A stretch of DNA of 45,900 nt from Stenotrophomonas sp. PS02298 (GCF_029959445.1 NZ_JASCOR010000016.1:1-45900); one strand, 5' to 3'. Counted from the stretch's first letter, positions 32,715 through 42,176 are shown. Notes: generated by a model from the letters alone, not told the origin. Numbers and translations are program-made.

Positions 32715-32939
32715 ATGAACAAAGTGCTGCTGATAATGGTCATCACCCTAACGGCATGTGGTCAATCTCGACCCTCGGAAACCGTGGACTTCCTTGTGGC
32801 CCACCCCGACCGCATCAAGGAACTCCAGCGCCAATGCAAGGAGGATCGCGCAAGGGTCGGCGATGAACTCTGCGTGCGCGCGGCCGAGGCCGCCAATCGG
32901 CGCTTCTTCGGTGATCGGCCGGAGCAAAAGACGAAGTAG
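32715..32939 (+). CDS. eexN: EexN-like entry-exclusion lipoprotein
   Basis: A 74-residue small lipoprotein: the signal MNKVLLIMVITLTAC has the lipobox LTAC with Cys15 as the acylated residue. The mature part has TVDFLVAHPDRIKELQRQC and ELCVRAAEAANRRFFG, the EexN-family pattern with two conserved cysteines. Such proteins block entry of related elements into the host cell. A second protein of the same design is encoded inside the trb operon (40510-40809). A terminator follows at 32990-33022, so this gene is transcribed with traR or alone, separately from traG. Confidence 0.82.
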   Translation: MNKVLLIMVITLTACGQSRPSETVDFLVAHPDRIKELQRQCKEDRARVGDELCVRAAEAANRRFFGDRPEQKTK

Positions 32940-32989
32940 CGTCCGCCGCTGTTGCTTCGCTACGACGAAGCTCTCGCTACTACCTCCAT

Positions 32990-33022
32990 ACGCCGCAACG
33001 CGCCCGCGCTCGCGGCGTTTTT
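32990..33022 (+). terminator. intrinsic terminator before traG
   Basis: The stem ACGCCGC (32990-32996) / GCGGCGT (33012-33018) is followed by a T5 run (33018-33022), the clearest rho-independent terminator in the window. It separates traR-eexN from the tra/trb operon. Confidence 0.7.
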
Positions 33023-33156
33023 ATTGTCTTCGCCATTGCAAGAAATCTGGCTTTTTTGGCCTAAATCACAGCCATAACGGCCTTTGACCGGCCTGTACGC
33101 ACGCCTTGATCCTCAGTGCTGCGGCACCTCCGTGTGCCGTGATCGGAGGCGAGGTT

Positions 33157-35160
33157 ATGCAAGGGACGAACGTGCTGTTCGGTCAGATCGCCGTGGTATT
33201 CGGCATCGTGATCGCCGGTGTGTGGAGCGCCACACAATGGACGGCAGCGGCCCTGGGCTATCAGCTACGCCTTGGCTCGCCGTGGTTCGATTTTCTAGGC
33301 ACGCCGGTCTATCACCCGTGGCGACTGTTCGAGTGGTGGTTCTTCTTCGATGCCTACGTGCCCCGCGTGTTCGACATCGGCGGCGCTATTGCGGGCGGCA
33401 GTGGTCTCGCCGCCGTGCTGGTGGCGATTGGCATGTCGATCTGGCGCTCGCGGCAATCGCGCCTGGTCACGACTTACGGCTCGGCCCGCTGGGCGAACGC
33501 GGATGACATTCGCAAGGCTGGCCTCACGCAGCCGGCCGGCGTGTTCCTGGGCCAGCACGACCGTCAGTACCTGCGGCATGAAGGCCCGGAACACGTCCTG
33601 ACCTTCGCACCCACGCGCAGCGGTAAAGGCGTTGGCCTGGTGGTGCCGACGCTGCTGTCCTGGCCCGCGTCCGCCGTGATCCACGACATCAAGGGCGAAA
33701 ACTGGCAGATCACCGCCGGCTGGCGTTCGCGCTTCTCGCATTGCCTGCTGTTCAACCCGACCGATGCGAAGTCGGCCGCCTACAACCCGCTGCTGGAGGT
33801 GCGACGCGGCGCGCATGAGGTGCGCGACGTGCAGAACATCGCGGACATTCTGGTCGATCCCGAAGGCGCGCTGGAGAAGCGCAACCATTGGGAAAAGACC
33901 TCGCACGCGCTGCTGGTCGGGGCCATCCTGCATGTGCTCTACGCGGGCGAAGACAAGACGCTGCGCGGCGTCGCCAACTTCCTCTCCGACCCGGCCAGCC
34001 CGTTCGAGCTGACCTTGCACCGGATGATGACCACGCCGCACCTCGGCGATGGGCCGCATCCGGTCGTCGCATCGGCGGCGCGTGAAGTGCTCAACAAGAG
34101 CGACAACGAACGCTCGGGCGTGCTGTCCACGGCCATGTCGTTCCTCGGCCTGTACCGCGATCCCACGGTAGCCGAAGTCACCTCGCGCTGCGACTGGCGC
34201 ATCGCTGACCTGATCGCGGCCGAGCATCCGGTGTCGCTGTATCTGGTGGTGCCGCCCTCAGACATATCGCGGACGAAGCCGCTCATTCGCCTGATCCTCA
34301 ACCAGATCGGGCGGCGCCTGACCGAATCGCTCGATGGCTCCGACGGCATCGAGCGCCGCCACAAGCTGCTGCTGATGCTTGACGAGTTCCCGGCGCTGGG
34401 GCGCCTGGACTTCTTCGAGACGGCGCTGGCCTTCATGGCCGGCTACGGCATCCGCAGTTTTCTCATCGCCCAAAGCCTGAACCAGATCGACAAGGCGTAT
34501 GGGCAAAACCATTCCATCCTCGATAACTGCCACGTCCGCGTGACGTTCGCCACGAACGACGAACGCACGGCCAAGCGTATTTCCGAAACGCTCGGCACCG
34601 CCACCGAGCTGCGCGCGCAGCGCAACTATGCGGGCCACCGGCTCGCGCCGTGGCTGAGCCATCTCATGGTGTCGCGTCAAGAGACGGCCCGCCCGCTGCT
34701 GACGCCGGGCGAAGTCATGCAGCTTCCGCCCGACGAGGCGGTGGTGATGGTGTCCAGCGTGGCGCCGATCAAGGCGAAGAAGCTGCGCTACTACGCGGAC
34801 GCCAATTTCAAGCGGCGCGTGCTGCCGTCGCCCACGCTGACGGACGGACAGTACGCCGACGCGCCGCCGCTGCGCCCTGACGACTGGAGCGGGATGGCGA
34901 TTCCTGCCGTGCCCGCCGCGCTTGCGGCCGATACCGCCGAAGGCTTCGGCGCCGCAACCGACGACGGCGGCCCGCGCCGTCAGCCCGAACTCTCGCAAAC
35001 CGTCGCCTACGACCCCGAGCTGGCCGCGCCCGCAGCCGACCTCGGGCTGCTCGATGACGACGACGACCTGCCGCTTCCCCTTCCTCGCCAGCTCGATCCG
35101 GCCATGCAGCGCACGGCCCGGCTGGCTTCCCTCGACCCCAACGACGGAATCGAGCTATGA
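33157..35160 (+). CDS. traG: type IV coupling protein TraG/VirD4
   Basis: This 667-residue coupling ATPase brings the relaxase-DNA complex to the mating channel. Two N-terminal spans (about 8-24 and 75-95) anchor it. Walker A is APTRSGKGVG (151-160) and Walker B lies in KLLLMLDEFPALGRLDF (about 405-421). The family motif TYGSARWAN precedes the ATPase core, and SFLIAQSLNQIDKAYG follows. The C-terminal 100 residues are acidic and Ala/Pro-rich. The ATG at 33157 has GGAGG-like purines upstream; an in-frame start 17 codons earlier is less likely. Its stop overlaps the CopG-like start by 4 bases. Confidence 0.94.
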   Translation: MQGTNVLFGQIAVVFGIVIAGVWSATQWTAAALGYQLRLGSPWFDFLGTPVYHPWRLFEWWFFFDAYVPRVFDIGGAIAGGSGLAAVLVAIGMSIWRSRQSRLVTTYGSARWANADDIRKAGLTQPAGVFLGQHDRQYLRHEGPEHVLTFAPTRSGKGVGLVVPTLLSWPASAVIHDIKGENWQITAGWRSRFSHCLLFNPTDAKSAAYNPLLEVRRGAHEVRDVQNIADILVDPEGALEKRNHWEKTSHALLVGAILHVLYAGEDKTLRGVANFLSDPASPFELTLHRMMTTPHLGDGPHPVVASAAREVLNKSDNERSGVLSTAMSFLGLYRDPTVAEVTSRCDWRIADLIAAEHPVSLYLVVPPSDISRTKPLIRLILNQIGRRLTESLDGSDGIERRHKLLLMLDEFPALGRLDFFETALAFMAGYGIRSFLIAQSLNQIDKAYGQNHSILDNCHVRVTFATNDERTAKRISETLGTATELRAQRNYAGHRLAPWLSHLMVSRQETARPLLTPGEVMQLPPDEAVVMVSSVAPIKAKKLRYYADANFKRRVLPSPTLTDGQYADAPPLRPDDWSGMAIPAVPAALAADTAEGFGAATDDGGPRRQPELSQTVAYDPELAAPAADLGLLDDDDDLPLPLPRQLDPAMQRTARLASLDPNDGIEL

Positions 35161-35621
35161 GCCACTACCGCCTGAACCTCTTTATCCAGCCCGAGCACGC
35201 CCAGCGGCTCGATGAACTGGCCGCCAAAAAAGGCGTGTCCAAGTCCAGCATTGTCGCTGCCGCCTTGGCGTCCTGGCTGTCGCCGGACGCGGCCGACCAG
35301 CGCGAGGCGGCCATCGCCAAGCGGCTGGATCGCCTGTCGCGGCAGGCCGAGCGCCTGGAGCGCGACCAGAACATCGCCATCGAGACATTGGCGCTGTTCG
35401 TTCGCTACTACCTGACCGTCAGCACACCGGTGCCCGAGGCGCACCAAGACGCGGCCCGTGCCCAGGGCAAGGCGCGCTTCGAGCAGTTCGTCGAACAACT
35501 CGGGCGCCACCTGCTGCGCGGGCGCAGCCTGGTACGTGACGTGGTGGAAGAACTGCATCCCGACCCGATGCGGATGGAGGACGCGGCGGCAGCCGCGCAA
35601 GCGCAGGAGCGCGCGTCATGA
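35157..35621 (+). CDS. CopG/RHH-like DNA-binding protein of the tra operon
   Basis: A 154-residue protein with an N-terminal ribbon-helix-helix (YRLNLFIQPEHAQRLDELAA, then KKGVSKSSIVAAALASWLSP) and a helical, charged C-terminal part (IAKRLDRLSRQAERLERDQN, LFVRYYLTV). It is fixed between traG and trbB in Tn4371-like elements and overlaps both by 4 bases. It could repress the transfer operon or act as a relaxosome accessory protein; neither can be shown here. Confidence 0.87.
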   Translation: MSHYRLNLFIQPEHAQRLDELAAKKGVSKSSIVAAALASWLSPDAADQREAAIAKRLDRLSRQAERLERDQNIAIETLALFVRYYLTVSTPVPEAHQDAARAQGKARFEQFVEQLGRHLLRGRSLVRDVVEELHPDPMRMEDAAAAAQAQERAS

Positions 35622-36634
35622 GCGCCACATCGCTCGACCGCCGCATCCAGATGCTGCGCACGGCGATGGGGCCGCTGATCGCCACTGCGCTCGAAGACCC
35701 GGACGTGGTGGAAATCATGCTCAACCCCGATCGCACCCTTTGGGTGGATCGGCTGTCGTCGGGCCGCGCGCCGATGGGCGTGGAGCTGTCCGAAGCGGAC
35801 GGCGAGCGAATCATCCGCCTCGTGGCCGCCCACGTCGGCGCGGAAGTGCATCGCGGCCAGCCGCTGCTGTCGGCAGAGCTGCCCGAAACGGGCGAACGCT
35901 TCGAGGGCATCTTGCCGCCTGCCGCGCCGGGGCCGGCCTTCGCGCTGCGCAAGCGTGCCATCGGTGTGATCCCGCTGGAGCGGTATGTCATCGACCGGGT
36001 GATGACCGCCGCGCAGGCAGCCTTTCTCGTTCGCGCCGTGCGCGAGCGCAAGAACATCCTCATCGCCGGCGCTACCAGCAGCGGCAAGACCACGCTTGCT
36101 AATGCCTTGCTGGCGGAAATCGCCGCCACCGGCGACCGCGTGCTGGTGCTCGAAGACACGGTGGAACTGCAATGCTCGGCCCGCGACCACGTTCCGCTGC
36201 GCACGCGCGCGGGCGTGGTGTCCATGACCGAGCTGGTGCGCTCGTCCATGCGCCTGCGGCCGGATCGCGTCGTCGTCGGCGAGGTGCGCGGCCCCGAGGC
36301 GCTGGATCTCATCAAGGTGTGGGGCACGGGCCACCCCGGCGGCATTGCCACGATCCACGCGGGTTCCGCACTGGGTGCGCTGCTGCGCATGGAGCAACTA
36401 ATTCTCGAAGTGGCGGTGAACCCGCCCCGTGCACTGATCGCCGAGGCCGTGGACGTGGTGATCCACATCGCCGGGCGCGGGCACAAGCGCCGCATCGAGA
36501 GCATCGCCCGCGTCGTCGGCTTCGACGGCGTGGGCTACCAACTGGCGGACGCGCTGGACGCGCCGTTTCCCGAGCTGCCTTCGCAGTCCGACCTTTCTTC
36601 CCCGTCCCTCAACCACTCTGGAGAACTGCCATGA
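35618..36634 (+). CDS. trbB: TrbB/VirB11-type secretion ATPase
   Basis: This 338-residue hexameric traffic ATPase belongs to the conjugative type IV secretion system. The N-terminal domain (residues about 1-120) is followed by Walker A GATSSGKTT (151-159), the Asp box VLVLEDTVELQC, Walker B around LRPDRVVVGEVRGPEALDL and the His box GHPGGIATIHAG. No membrane segment is present, consistent with a peripheral inner-membrane protein. It is the first trb gene and is coupled to the copG-like gene and trbC by 4-base overlaps. Confidence 0.94.
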   Translation: MSATSLDRRIQMLRTAMGPLIATALEDPDVVEIMLNPDRTLWVDRLSSGRAPMGVELSEADGERIIRLVAAHVGAEVHRGQPLLSAELPETGERFEGILPPAAPGPAFALRKRAIGVIPLERYVIDRVMTAAQAAFLVRAVRERKNILIAGATSSGKTTLANALLAEIAATGDRVLVLEDTVELQCSARDHVPLRTRAGVVSMTELVRSSMRLRPDRVVVGEVRGPEALDLIKVWGTGHPGGIATIHAGSALGALLRMEQLILEVAVNPPRALIAEAVDVVIHIAGRGHKRRIESIARVVGFDGVGYQLADALDAPFPELPSQSDLSSPSLNHSGELP

Positions 36635-37023
36635 CGCAGATGCACATTCCTGCTTTCCGTGTTTCCGTAAATCCGCCCTCGCGGCTGCCGAGGCTGGCCC
36701 GGCTGCACAGCCTGGCCCGCCCTGCGGGGCAAGGGCTGCTGCTGTCCGCGCTGCTGTTGTTCCTGGCCGGCACCGCGCAGGCCGCTGGTTCCTCAATGCC
36801 GTGGGAAGGCCCCTTGCAGTCGATCTTGGAGTCGATCCAAGGGCCGGTGGCGCGCATCGTGGCAGTCATCATCATCATCGCCACGGGCCTCGCTCTCGCG
36901 TTCGGCGACACGTCGGGCGGCTTCCGCAAGCTGATTCAGATCGTGTTCGGCTTGAGCATCGCGTTCGCCGCGTCCTCGTTCTTCCTGTCGTTCTTCAGCT
37001 TCTCCGGCGGGGCTGTCGTATGA
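36631..37023 (+). CDS. trbC: TrbC/VirB2-type pilin
   Basis: This 130-residue prepilin has a long basic leader and signal ending near LLFLAGTAQAAG (about residues 41-52), then two hydrophobic helices: ARIVAVIIIIATGLALAFG and the C-terminal IVFGLSIAFAASSFFLSFFS. In IncP-type systems TraF cuts and cyclises this pilin, and the TraF homologue at 14603-15199 should do so here. The product extends the pilus between donor and recipient. Both ends overlap neighbouring trb genes by 4 bases. Confidence 0.9.
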   Translation: MTQMHIPAFRVSVNPPSRLPRLARLHSLARPAGQGLLLSALLLFLAGTAQAAGSSMPWEGPLQSILESIQGPVARIVAVIIIIATGLALAFGDTSGGFRKLIQIVFGLSIAFAASSFFLSFFSFSGGAVV

Positions 37024-37292
37024 GCGCCCCGGATAGCTTCGCGGCGGGGTTCGAGGTGCCTTTGCACCGCTCGCTCACCGAGCCGATCTTGCTGGGCGGT
37101 GCGCCGCGCACCGTGGCGATTGCCAACGGCACGCTGGCTGCCGCTGTGGGGCTGGGCCTGCAACTCTGGATTCCCGGTGCCGTGCTCTGGATCGTCGGCC
37201 ACTCGCTGGCGGTGTGGGGAGCGCGCGTCGATCCGCAGTTCATGCAGGTCTTTGCGCGACACATCAAGCATCGCCCGCTGCTGGACGTGTGA
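37020..37292 (+). CDS. trbD: TrbD/VirB3-type inner-membrane protein
   Basis: A 90-residue VirB3-like protein. Family features are FEVPLHRSLTEPILLGGAPR near the N-terminus and a hydrophobic region NGTLAAAVGLGLQLWIPGAV (about 37-56) that can form one or two spans, followed by DPQFMQVFARHIKH. It works with the large ATPase TrbE at the base of the channel. It starts on the trbC stop (ATGA) and ends 12 bases before trbE, which has its own GAGGGGACG ribosome binding site. Confidence 0.9.
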   Translation: MSAPDSFAAGFEVPLHRSLTEPILLGGAPRTVAIANGTLAAAVGLGLQLWIPGAVLWIVGHSLAVWGARVDPQFMQVFARHIKHRPLLDV

Positions 37293-37304
37293 GGGGACGC
37301 CGCC

Positions 37305-39776
37305 ATGCTGAACCTCGCCGAATACCGCCAGCGGCCTGCGCTGCTGGCCGACTGGCTGCCCTGGGCCGGGCTGGTCGCGCCGGGCGTCGTCTTGAACAAA
37401 GACGGCAGTTTCCAGCGCACGGCCCGGTTTCGCGGGCCTGACCTCAACAGCGCCACGCAAAGCGAGTTGATCGCCACGTCAGCGCGATTGAACAACGCGC
37501 TGCGGCGGCTGGGTTCGGGCTGGGCGCTGTTCATCGAAGCCGAGCGCTGCGCTGCCGCCGACTATCCGCACTCGGAGTTCCCCGAGCCGCTTTCGTGGCT
37601 GGTGGACGAGGAACGCCGCGCAGCGTTCGAGGAATCGGGCAACCATTTCGAGAGCGGCTATCACCTGACGCTGGTGTACCTGCCGCCCGAGGAATCGCGC
37701 GCGCGTGCGGCGGGGATGCTGTACGAGAACCGGCCCACCGAAGGCGTGGATTGGCGTGAGCGCCTGCAAGCCTTCGTCGCGGAGACGGATCGCGTCTTTG
37801 ACCTGCTCGATGGCGTGATGCCGGAAATCGCATGGCTCGATGACAGCCAGACGCTGACCTACCTGCACGCCACCATCTCGACGCGGCGCTATTCGCTGGC
37901 GGTGCCCGAGGTGCCGTTCCACATCGACGCGCTGCTGACCGATTCCGTGATGGTCGGCGGCCTCGCACCGATGCTGGGCGACCAGCACCTGCGCGTGGTG
38001 TCGGTGCGGGGCTTCCCGACCTCGACCTGGCCAGGGATTCTGGACGACCTCAACCGCCTGGGCTTTGCGTATCGCTGGAGTACGCGCTTCCTGTGCCTGG
38101 ACAAAGCCGAGGCGGAAAAAGAACTCACCCGGCTGCGCCGCCAGTGGTTCGCAAAAAGGAAGAACGTCATCGCGCTACTGCGCGAAACGATCTTCCAGCA
38201 GGAAAGCCCGCTGGTCGATACCGATGCCAGCAATAAAGCCGCCGACGCGGACGCGGCGTTGCAGGAGCTGGGCAGCGATCAAGTCGCCTTCGGCTACCTC
38301 ACCGCCACGGTGACGGTGCTCGATGCTGACCCAGCCGCAGCCGACGAGAAGCTGCGCATGGTGGAGCGCGTCATCCAGGGGCGCGGGTTCGTGACCATTC
38401 CCGAAACGCTCAACGCCGTGGATGCGTGGCTGTCCTCGCTCCCCGGCAACGCCTACGCCAACGTGCGCCAGCCCATCGTCTCGACGCTGAACCTGGCGCA
38501 CATGATGCCGGTGTCGGCGGTATGGGCCGGGCCGGAGAAGAATGACCACTTGGGCGGCCCGCCGCTGATCGTCACGCGCACCGATGGCGCGACGCCGTTC
38601 CGGCTGGTGACGCACATCGGCGACGTGGGCCACACGCTGGTCGCCGGCCCGACCGGCATGGGCAAGTCGGTCTTGCTCGCCACGCTGGCGATGCAGTTCC
38701 GCCGCTATCGCGGCTCGCGCATCTTCGTGTTCGACATGGGGCGTTCCATGCGCGCCACGATCCTCGGGCTGGGCGGCGAGCACTACGACCTGGGCACGGA
38801 TGGCGAAATCGCCTTCCAGCCGCTCGCCCGCATCGACCGCGAGGGCTACCGCACCTGGGCCGCCGAATGGATCGAAGGCCGCTTGCTGCATGAGGGCGTG
38901 GCGGTCGGCCCGGACGAGAAGGCCGCCATATGGTCGGCACTCGGCAGCCTCGCCGGTGCTCCGTTGGAGCAGCGCACGATGACGGGCTTGTCGGTACTGC
39001 TGCAATCGAACGCGCTGCGTCAGGCGCTCGCGCCCTATGTGCTCGGCGGCGCGCACGGCAAGCTGCTGGACGCCGACCACGACCGGCTGGGCAACGCCGA
39101 CGTGCAGGGCTTCGAGATGGAGGAGCTGATGCACAGCAAGGCCGCCGTCATGGCCGTGCTGCATTACCTCTTTGCGCGCTTCGATGAACGCTTCGACGGC
39201 GCGCCCACGCTGCTGATCCTCGATGAAGCGTGGCTGTTTCTGGATGACCCGGTGTTCGCGGCCCGCATCCGGCAATGGCTCAAGACGCTGCGCAAGAAGA
39301 ATGTCTCGGTCATCTTCGCCACCCAGAGCCTGGCCGACATCAAGGATTCGAGCATCGCGCCCGCGATCATCGAAAGCTGCGCCAGCCGCATCTTCCTGCC
39401 GAACCCGCAGGCGACCGAGCCGCAGATTCGCACGATCTACGAGGGCTTCGGCCTCAACCGGCGGCAGATCGAAATCGTCGCCACCGCGCAGCCCAAGCGC
39501 GACTACTACTACCAATCCCGCCTCGGCAACCGTCTGTTCGACCTCTACCTGGGGCCGGCGACGCTGGCCTTCGCGGGCGCTTCCACGCCGCAAGACCAGC
39601 GCGCCATTGATGACGTTCTTGGCCGCGTGCCGCCGGACGCCGGCGCACCCGGCTTCGCGGGCGCCTGGCTGCGCCATCGCGGCCTCGATTGGGCGGCCGA
39701 CCTGCTGCCCTCGTTTCCCGGCCTTGTGCCGGGTTCCCTCCGTACTACCGACCACCCACAGGAGAGCCTGTCATGA
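37305..39776 (+). CDS. trbE: TrbE/VirB4-type secretion ATPase
   Basis: This 823-residue protein is the largest ATPase of the mating channel. The N-terminal CagE/TrbE domain (about 1-430) contains LAEYRQRPALLADWLPWAGL and STRRYSLAVPEVPFHIDALL. Walker A lies at VAGPTGMGKSVLL (about 446-458) and Walker B at LLILDEAWLFLDD (about 635-647), followed by FATQSLADIKDSS. It powers pilus assembly and substrate transfer at the inner membrane. Length is in line with TrbE proteins. The stop overlaps the trbJ start (ATGA). Confidence 0.95.
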   Translation: MLNLAEYRQRPALLADWLPWAGLVAPGVVLNKDGSFQRTARFRGPDLNSATQSELIATSARLNNALRRLGSGWALFIEAERCAAADYPHSEFPEPLSWLVDEERRAAFEESGNHFESGYHLTLVYLPPEESRARAAGMLYENRPTEGVDWRERLQAFVAETDRVFDLLDGVMPEIAWLDDSQTLTYLHATISTRRYSLAVPEVPFHIDALLTDSVMVGGLAPMLGDQHLRVVSVRGFPTSTWPGILDDLNRLGFAYRWSTRFLCLDKAEAEKELTRLRRQWFAKRKNVIALLRETIFQQESPLVDTDASNKAADADAALQELGSDQVAFGYLTATVTVLDADPAAADEKLRMVERVIQGRGFVTIPETLNAVDAWLSSLPGNAYANVRQPIVSTLNLAHMMPVSAVWAGPEKNDHLGGPPLIVTRTDGATPFRLVTHIGDVGHTLVAGPTGMGKSVLLATLAMQFRRYRGSRIFVFDMGRSMRATILGLGGEHYDLGTDGEIAFQPLARIDREGYRTWAAEWIEGRLLHEGVAVGPDEKAAIWSALGSLAGAPLEQRTMTGLSVLLQSNALRQALAPYVLGGAHGKLLDADHDRLGNADVQGFEMEELMHSKAAVMAVLHYLFARFDERFDGAPTLLILDEAWLFLDDPVFAARIRQWLKTLRKKNVSVIFATQSLADIKDSSIAPAIIESCASRIFLPNPQATEPQIRTIYEGFGLNRRQIEIVATAQPKRDYYYQSRLGNRLFDLYLGPATLAFAGASTPQDQRAIDDVLGRVPPDAGAPGFAGAWLRHRGLDWAADLLPSFPGLVPGSLRTTDHPQESLS

Positions 39777-40498
39777 AGAAGCGCCTGATCGCCGCCGCCG
39801 TCGCGGCCATGCTTTGCACCGCCACCGCCCATGCGCAATGGGTCGTGATCGACCCCACCAACCTCGTGCAGAACACGCTGACCGCGATCCGCACGCTGGA
39901 GCAGATCAACAACCAGATCCAGCAGCTCCAGAACGAAGCGCAGATGCTGATGAACCAGGCGCGCAATCTCGCCAGCCTGCCGTCCAGCGTGGTGGGCCAG
40001 TTGCGCGCCAATCTGGCGACGACCGAGCGGCTGATCGCCCAGGCTCGCGGCTTGGCCTACGACATGACGAACCTCGATCGGGAGTTCGCGCGCCTATATC
40101 CCGAGCAGTACGCCGCCACCGTCAGCGGTGACCAGATGTACCGCGACACGCAGGAGCGTTGGAAGAACACGCTCAACGGCTTGCAAACCACCATGCAGAT
40201 GCAGGCGCAGGTGTCGCAGAACCTGGGCGTTGACGAAAGCGTGCTGGCCGACCTCGTGGGCAAGAGCCAATCGGCCGAAGGCGCGTTGCAGGCGATGCAA
40301 GCCATGAATCAGTTGCTCGCCTTGCAGGCCAAGCAGTCGATCCAGTCGCAGCGGCTCCAGATCACGCAAGACCGAGCCACCGCACTGGAGCTGGCGCGGC
40401 AGGCCGCAGCCACCGAGCGCGGGCGCGAAGTGACGCGGCGCTTCCTGGGCAGCGGCACGCCGTACACGCCGCAGTCCGTCGATTTCTACAACCACTGA
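39773..40498 (+). CDS. trbJ: TrbJ/VirB5-type conjugal transfer protein
   Basis: A 241-residue exported protein with a signal peptide of about 21 residues (KKRLIAAAVAAMLCTATAHA, cleavage after AHA). The mature part is helical and rich in Gln/Leu/Ala: LEQINNQIQQLQNEAQMLMN and ALQAMQAMNQLLALQAKQS. TrbJ proteins are periplasmic or pilus-tip-associated parts of the P-type mating apparatus. The small lipoprotein gene trbK follows after 11 bases, the usual order. Confidence 0.92.
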   Translation: MKKRLIAAAVAAMLCTATAHAQWVVIDPTNLVQNTLTAIRTLEQINNQIQQLQNEAQMLMNQARNLASLPSSVVGQLRANLATTERLIAQARGLAYDMTNLDREFARLYPEQYAATVSGDQMYRDTQERWKNTLNGLQTTMQMQAQVSQNLGVDESVLADLVGKSQSAEGALQAMQAMNQLLALQAKQSIQSQRLQITQDRATALELARQAAATERGREVTRRFLGSGTPYTPQSVDFYNH

Positions 40499-40509
40499 CG
40501 GGTGCGGCC

Positions 40510-40809
40510 ATGAAGAACGCGCCCGTCCTGTTCGCTCTCGCGTCCCTGCTGACCGGCTGCGACCGGCCGCCTTCGGCGGATGCGCTGGCCGCCGACCCGT
40601 CCCGGCTGCACGCGCTGCTCGCGCAATGCCGCGCGGGCGAGCACGACGGCGCGTTCTGCGCACACGTGGCCCAAGCCGACCTGCGCCGCTTTCTCTCCGG
40701 CAAAGCCGGCCCCGGCGAGTACCAGACGCTCGCCGACCTGCCGCCGATTCCACCCAGCTTCGATGAACCCGCCGATGACAACGGGCCTGGGCAGGAGAAC
40801 TCGCCATGA
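40510..40809 (+). CDS. trbK: TrbK/EexN-like entry-exclusion lipoprotein
   Basis: A 99-residue lipoprotein with signal MKNAPVLFALASLLTGC, lipobox LLTGC and acylated Cys17. The mature part ADALAADPSRLHALLAQC, then FCAHVAQADLRRFLSG, resembles the EexN-like protein at 32715-32939 in spacing of hydrophobic positions and cysteines, and adds a Pro-rich acidic tail. In IncP plasmids TrbK at this place gives entry exclusion. It overlaps trbL by 4 bases. Two related exclusion-type lipoproteins in one element is notable. Confidence 0.82.
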   Translation: MKNAPVLFALASLLTGCDRPPSADALAADPSRLHALLAQCRAGEHDGAFCAHVAQADLRRFLSGKAGPGEYQTLADLPPIPPSFDEPADDNGPGQENSP

Positions 40810-42164
40810 ATGACGTGACCATCATCGACCGCTTCCTCGATACGTTCTCGCGCTACATCGACTCGGGCTTTGGCCTCCTGCATGGCGAGGTGGCGTTTCT
40901 GACCGCCACGCTGATCGTCATCGACATGACGATCGCCGGGCTGTTCTGGGCAATGAGCCATGCCACCGGCCAGGGCGAAGACGTGATCGCCAAGCTGATC
41001 CGCAAGGTGCTCTACGTCGGTGCCTTCGCCTACATCATCGGCAACTTCAACTGGCTGGCCGGCATCGTGTTCCGCTCGTTCGCGGGCCTGGGCCTGACGG
41101 CCAGCGGCTCGACCTTGAGCATGGAGAACTTCCTGCATCCGGGAAGGCTGGCCAAGATCGGCATCGACGCCGGGGCGCCGATCCTCGACCAGATCGGCGA
41201 CATGGCGGGCTTTCCCGAGGTGTTCGTGAACATCACGCCCATCGTCGTGATGTTCCTCGCGTGGCTGATCGTCCTGCTGTGCTTCTTCGTGTTGGCGATC
41301 CAGCTTTTCATCACGCTGATCGAGTTTAAATTGACGACGCTCGCGGGCTTCGTGCTGGTGCCGTTCGCCCTCTGGAACAAGACCGCGTTCCTCGCCGAAA
41401 AGGTGCTGGGCAACGTGGTGTCGTCGGGCATCAAGGTGCTGGTGCTGGCCGTCATCGTGGGCATCGGCTCGGGCTTGTTCGCCGAGTTTCAGGTGCAACC
41501 GGCCGAGCCGTCCATCGACCATTCGGTCGTCGTGATGCTGGCCTCGCTGACGCTGCTGGCGCTGGGCATCTTCGGGCCAGGCATAGCGACCGGGCTGGTG
41601 TCGGGCGGCCCGCAGCTCGGAGCGGGCGCGATGGCCGGTGCCGCGCTGGGCGCGGCGGGCGCTGCCGTTGCCGTGGGCGCTGCTGCCACGGGCGTCGGGG
41701 GCGCTGTCGCTGCCGGCGCACGCATGGCCCCGGCTGCCGCCAAGCTGGCCGGCAGTGGTGCGCGTGCCGCCGCCGGGGTCGCCGGCAGCGCGAAGTCGGC
41801 GTTCCAGGCCGGCTCCGCTTCCGCTGGCGGCGGCCTCAAGGGCGCTGCCGCCGGTGTGGGCAATGTCGCCAAGACCGGCGCGCAGGCGGCCGGGCAGAAG
41901 GTGGCGCAAGGCGCGCGCTCGATCCGCGAACGTGCTGCCGCAGCGTTCAGCGCAGACGCGCCCGCGTCCGCATCCACAGCGGGGAGCGGTGCCCCCAGCG
42001 GCGACGCGCCGCCGTCCACGCCGCAGGAGCAGCCCGCCTGGGCGAAGCGCCTGCACCGACGCCAGCAGCTCACCCATGCCGCCACAACTGCCGCCCACAC
42101 GCTGCGCGGTGGCGATGGCGGCGGCTCCGGCCAGGGGCCGAGCCTGCGCGATTCTGATTCATAA
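40806..42164 (+). CDS. trbL: TrbL/VirB6-type polytopic membrane protein
   Basis: This 452-residue inner-membrane channel component has six to eight hydrophobic segments in residues 25-255, including FLTATLIVIDMTIAGLFWAM, ILVLAVIVGIGSGLFAEF-like helices and VVVMLASLTLLALGIFGPGI. The family core FKLTTLAGFVLVPFALWNKT is present. From about residue 260 the protein is very rich in Ala and Gly and then Ser/Pro/Ala, a low-complexity C-terminus common in TrbL proteins. It starts on the trbK stop (ATGA) and ends 12 bases before trbF, which has a strong AAGGAGAA ribosome binding site. Confidence 0.92.
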   Translation: MNDVTIIDRFLDTFSRYIDSGFGLLHGEVAFLTATLIVIDMTIAGLFWAMSHATGQGEDVIAKLIRKVLYVGAFAYIIGNFNWLAGIVFRSFAGLGLTASGSTLSMENFLHPGRLAKIGIDAGAPILDQIGDMAGFPEVFVNITPIVVMFLAWLIVLLCFFVLAIQLFITLIEFKLTTLAGFVLVPFALWNKTAFLAEKVLGNVVSSGIKVLVLAVIVGIGSGLFAEFQVQPAEPSIDHSVVVMLASLTLLALGIFGPGIATGLVSGGPQLGAGAMAGAALGAAGAAVAVGAAATGVGGAVAAGARMAPAAAKLAGSGARAAAGVAGSAKSAFQAGSASAGGGLKGAAAGVGNVAKTGAQAAGQKVAQGARSIRERAAAAFSADAPASASTAGSGAPSGDAPPSTPQEQPAWAKRLHRRQQLTHAATTAAHTLRGGDGGGSGQGPSLRDSDS

Positions 42165-42176
42165 GGAGAACTGACC

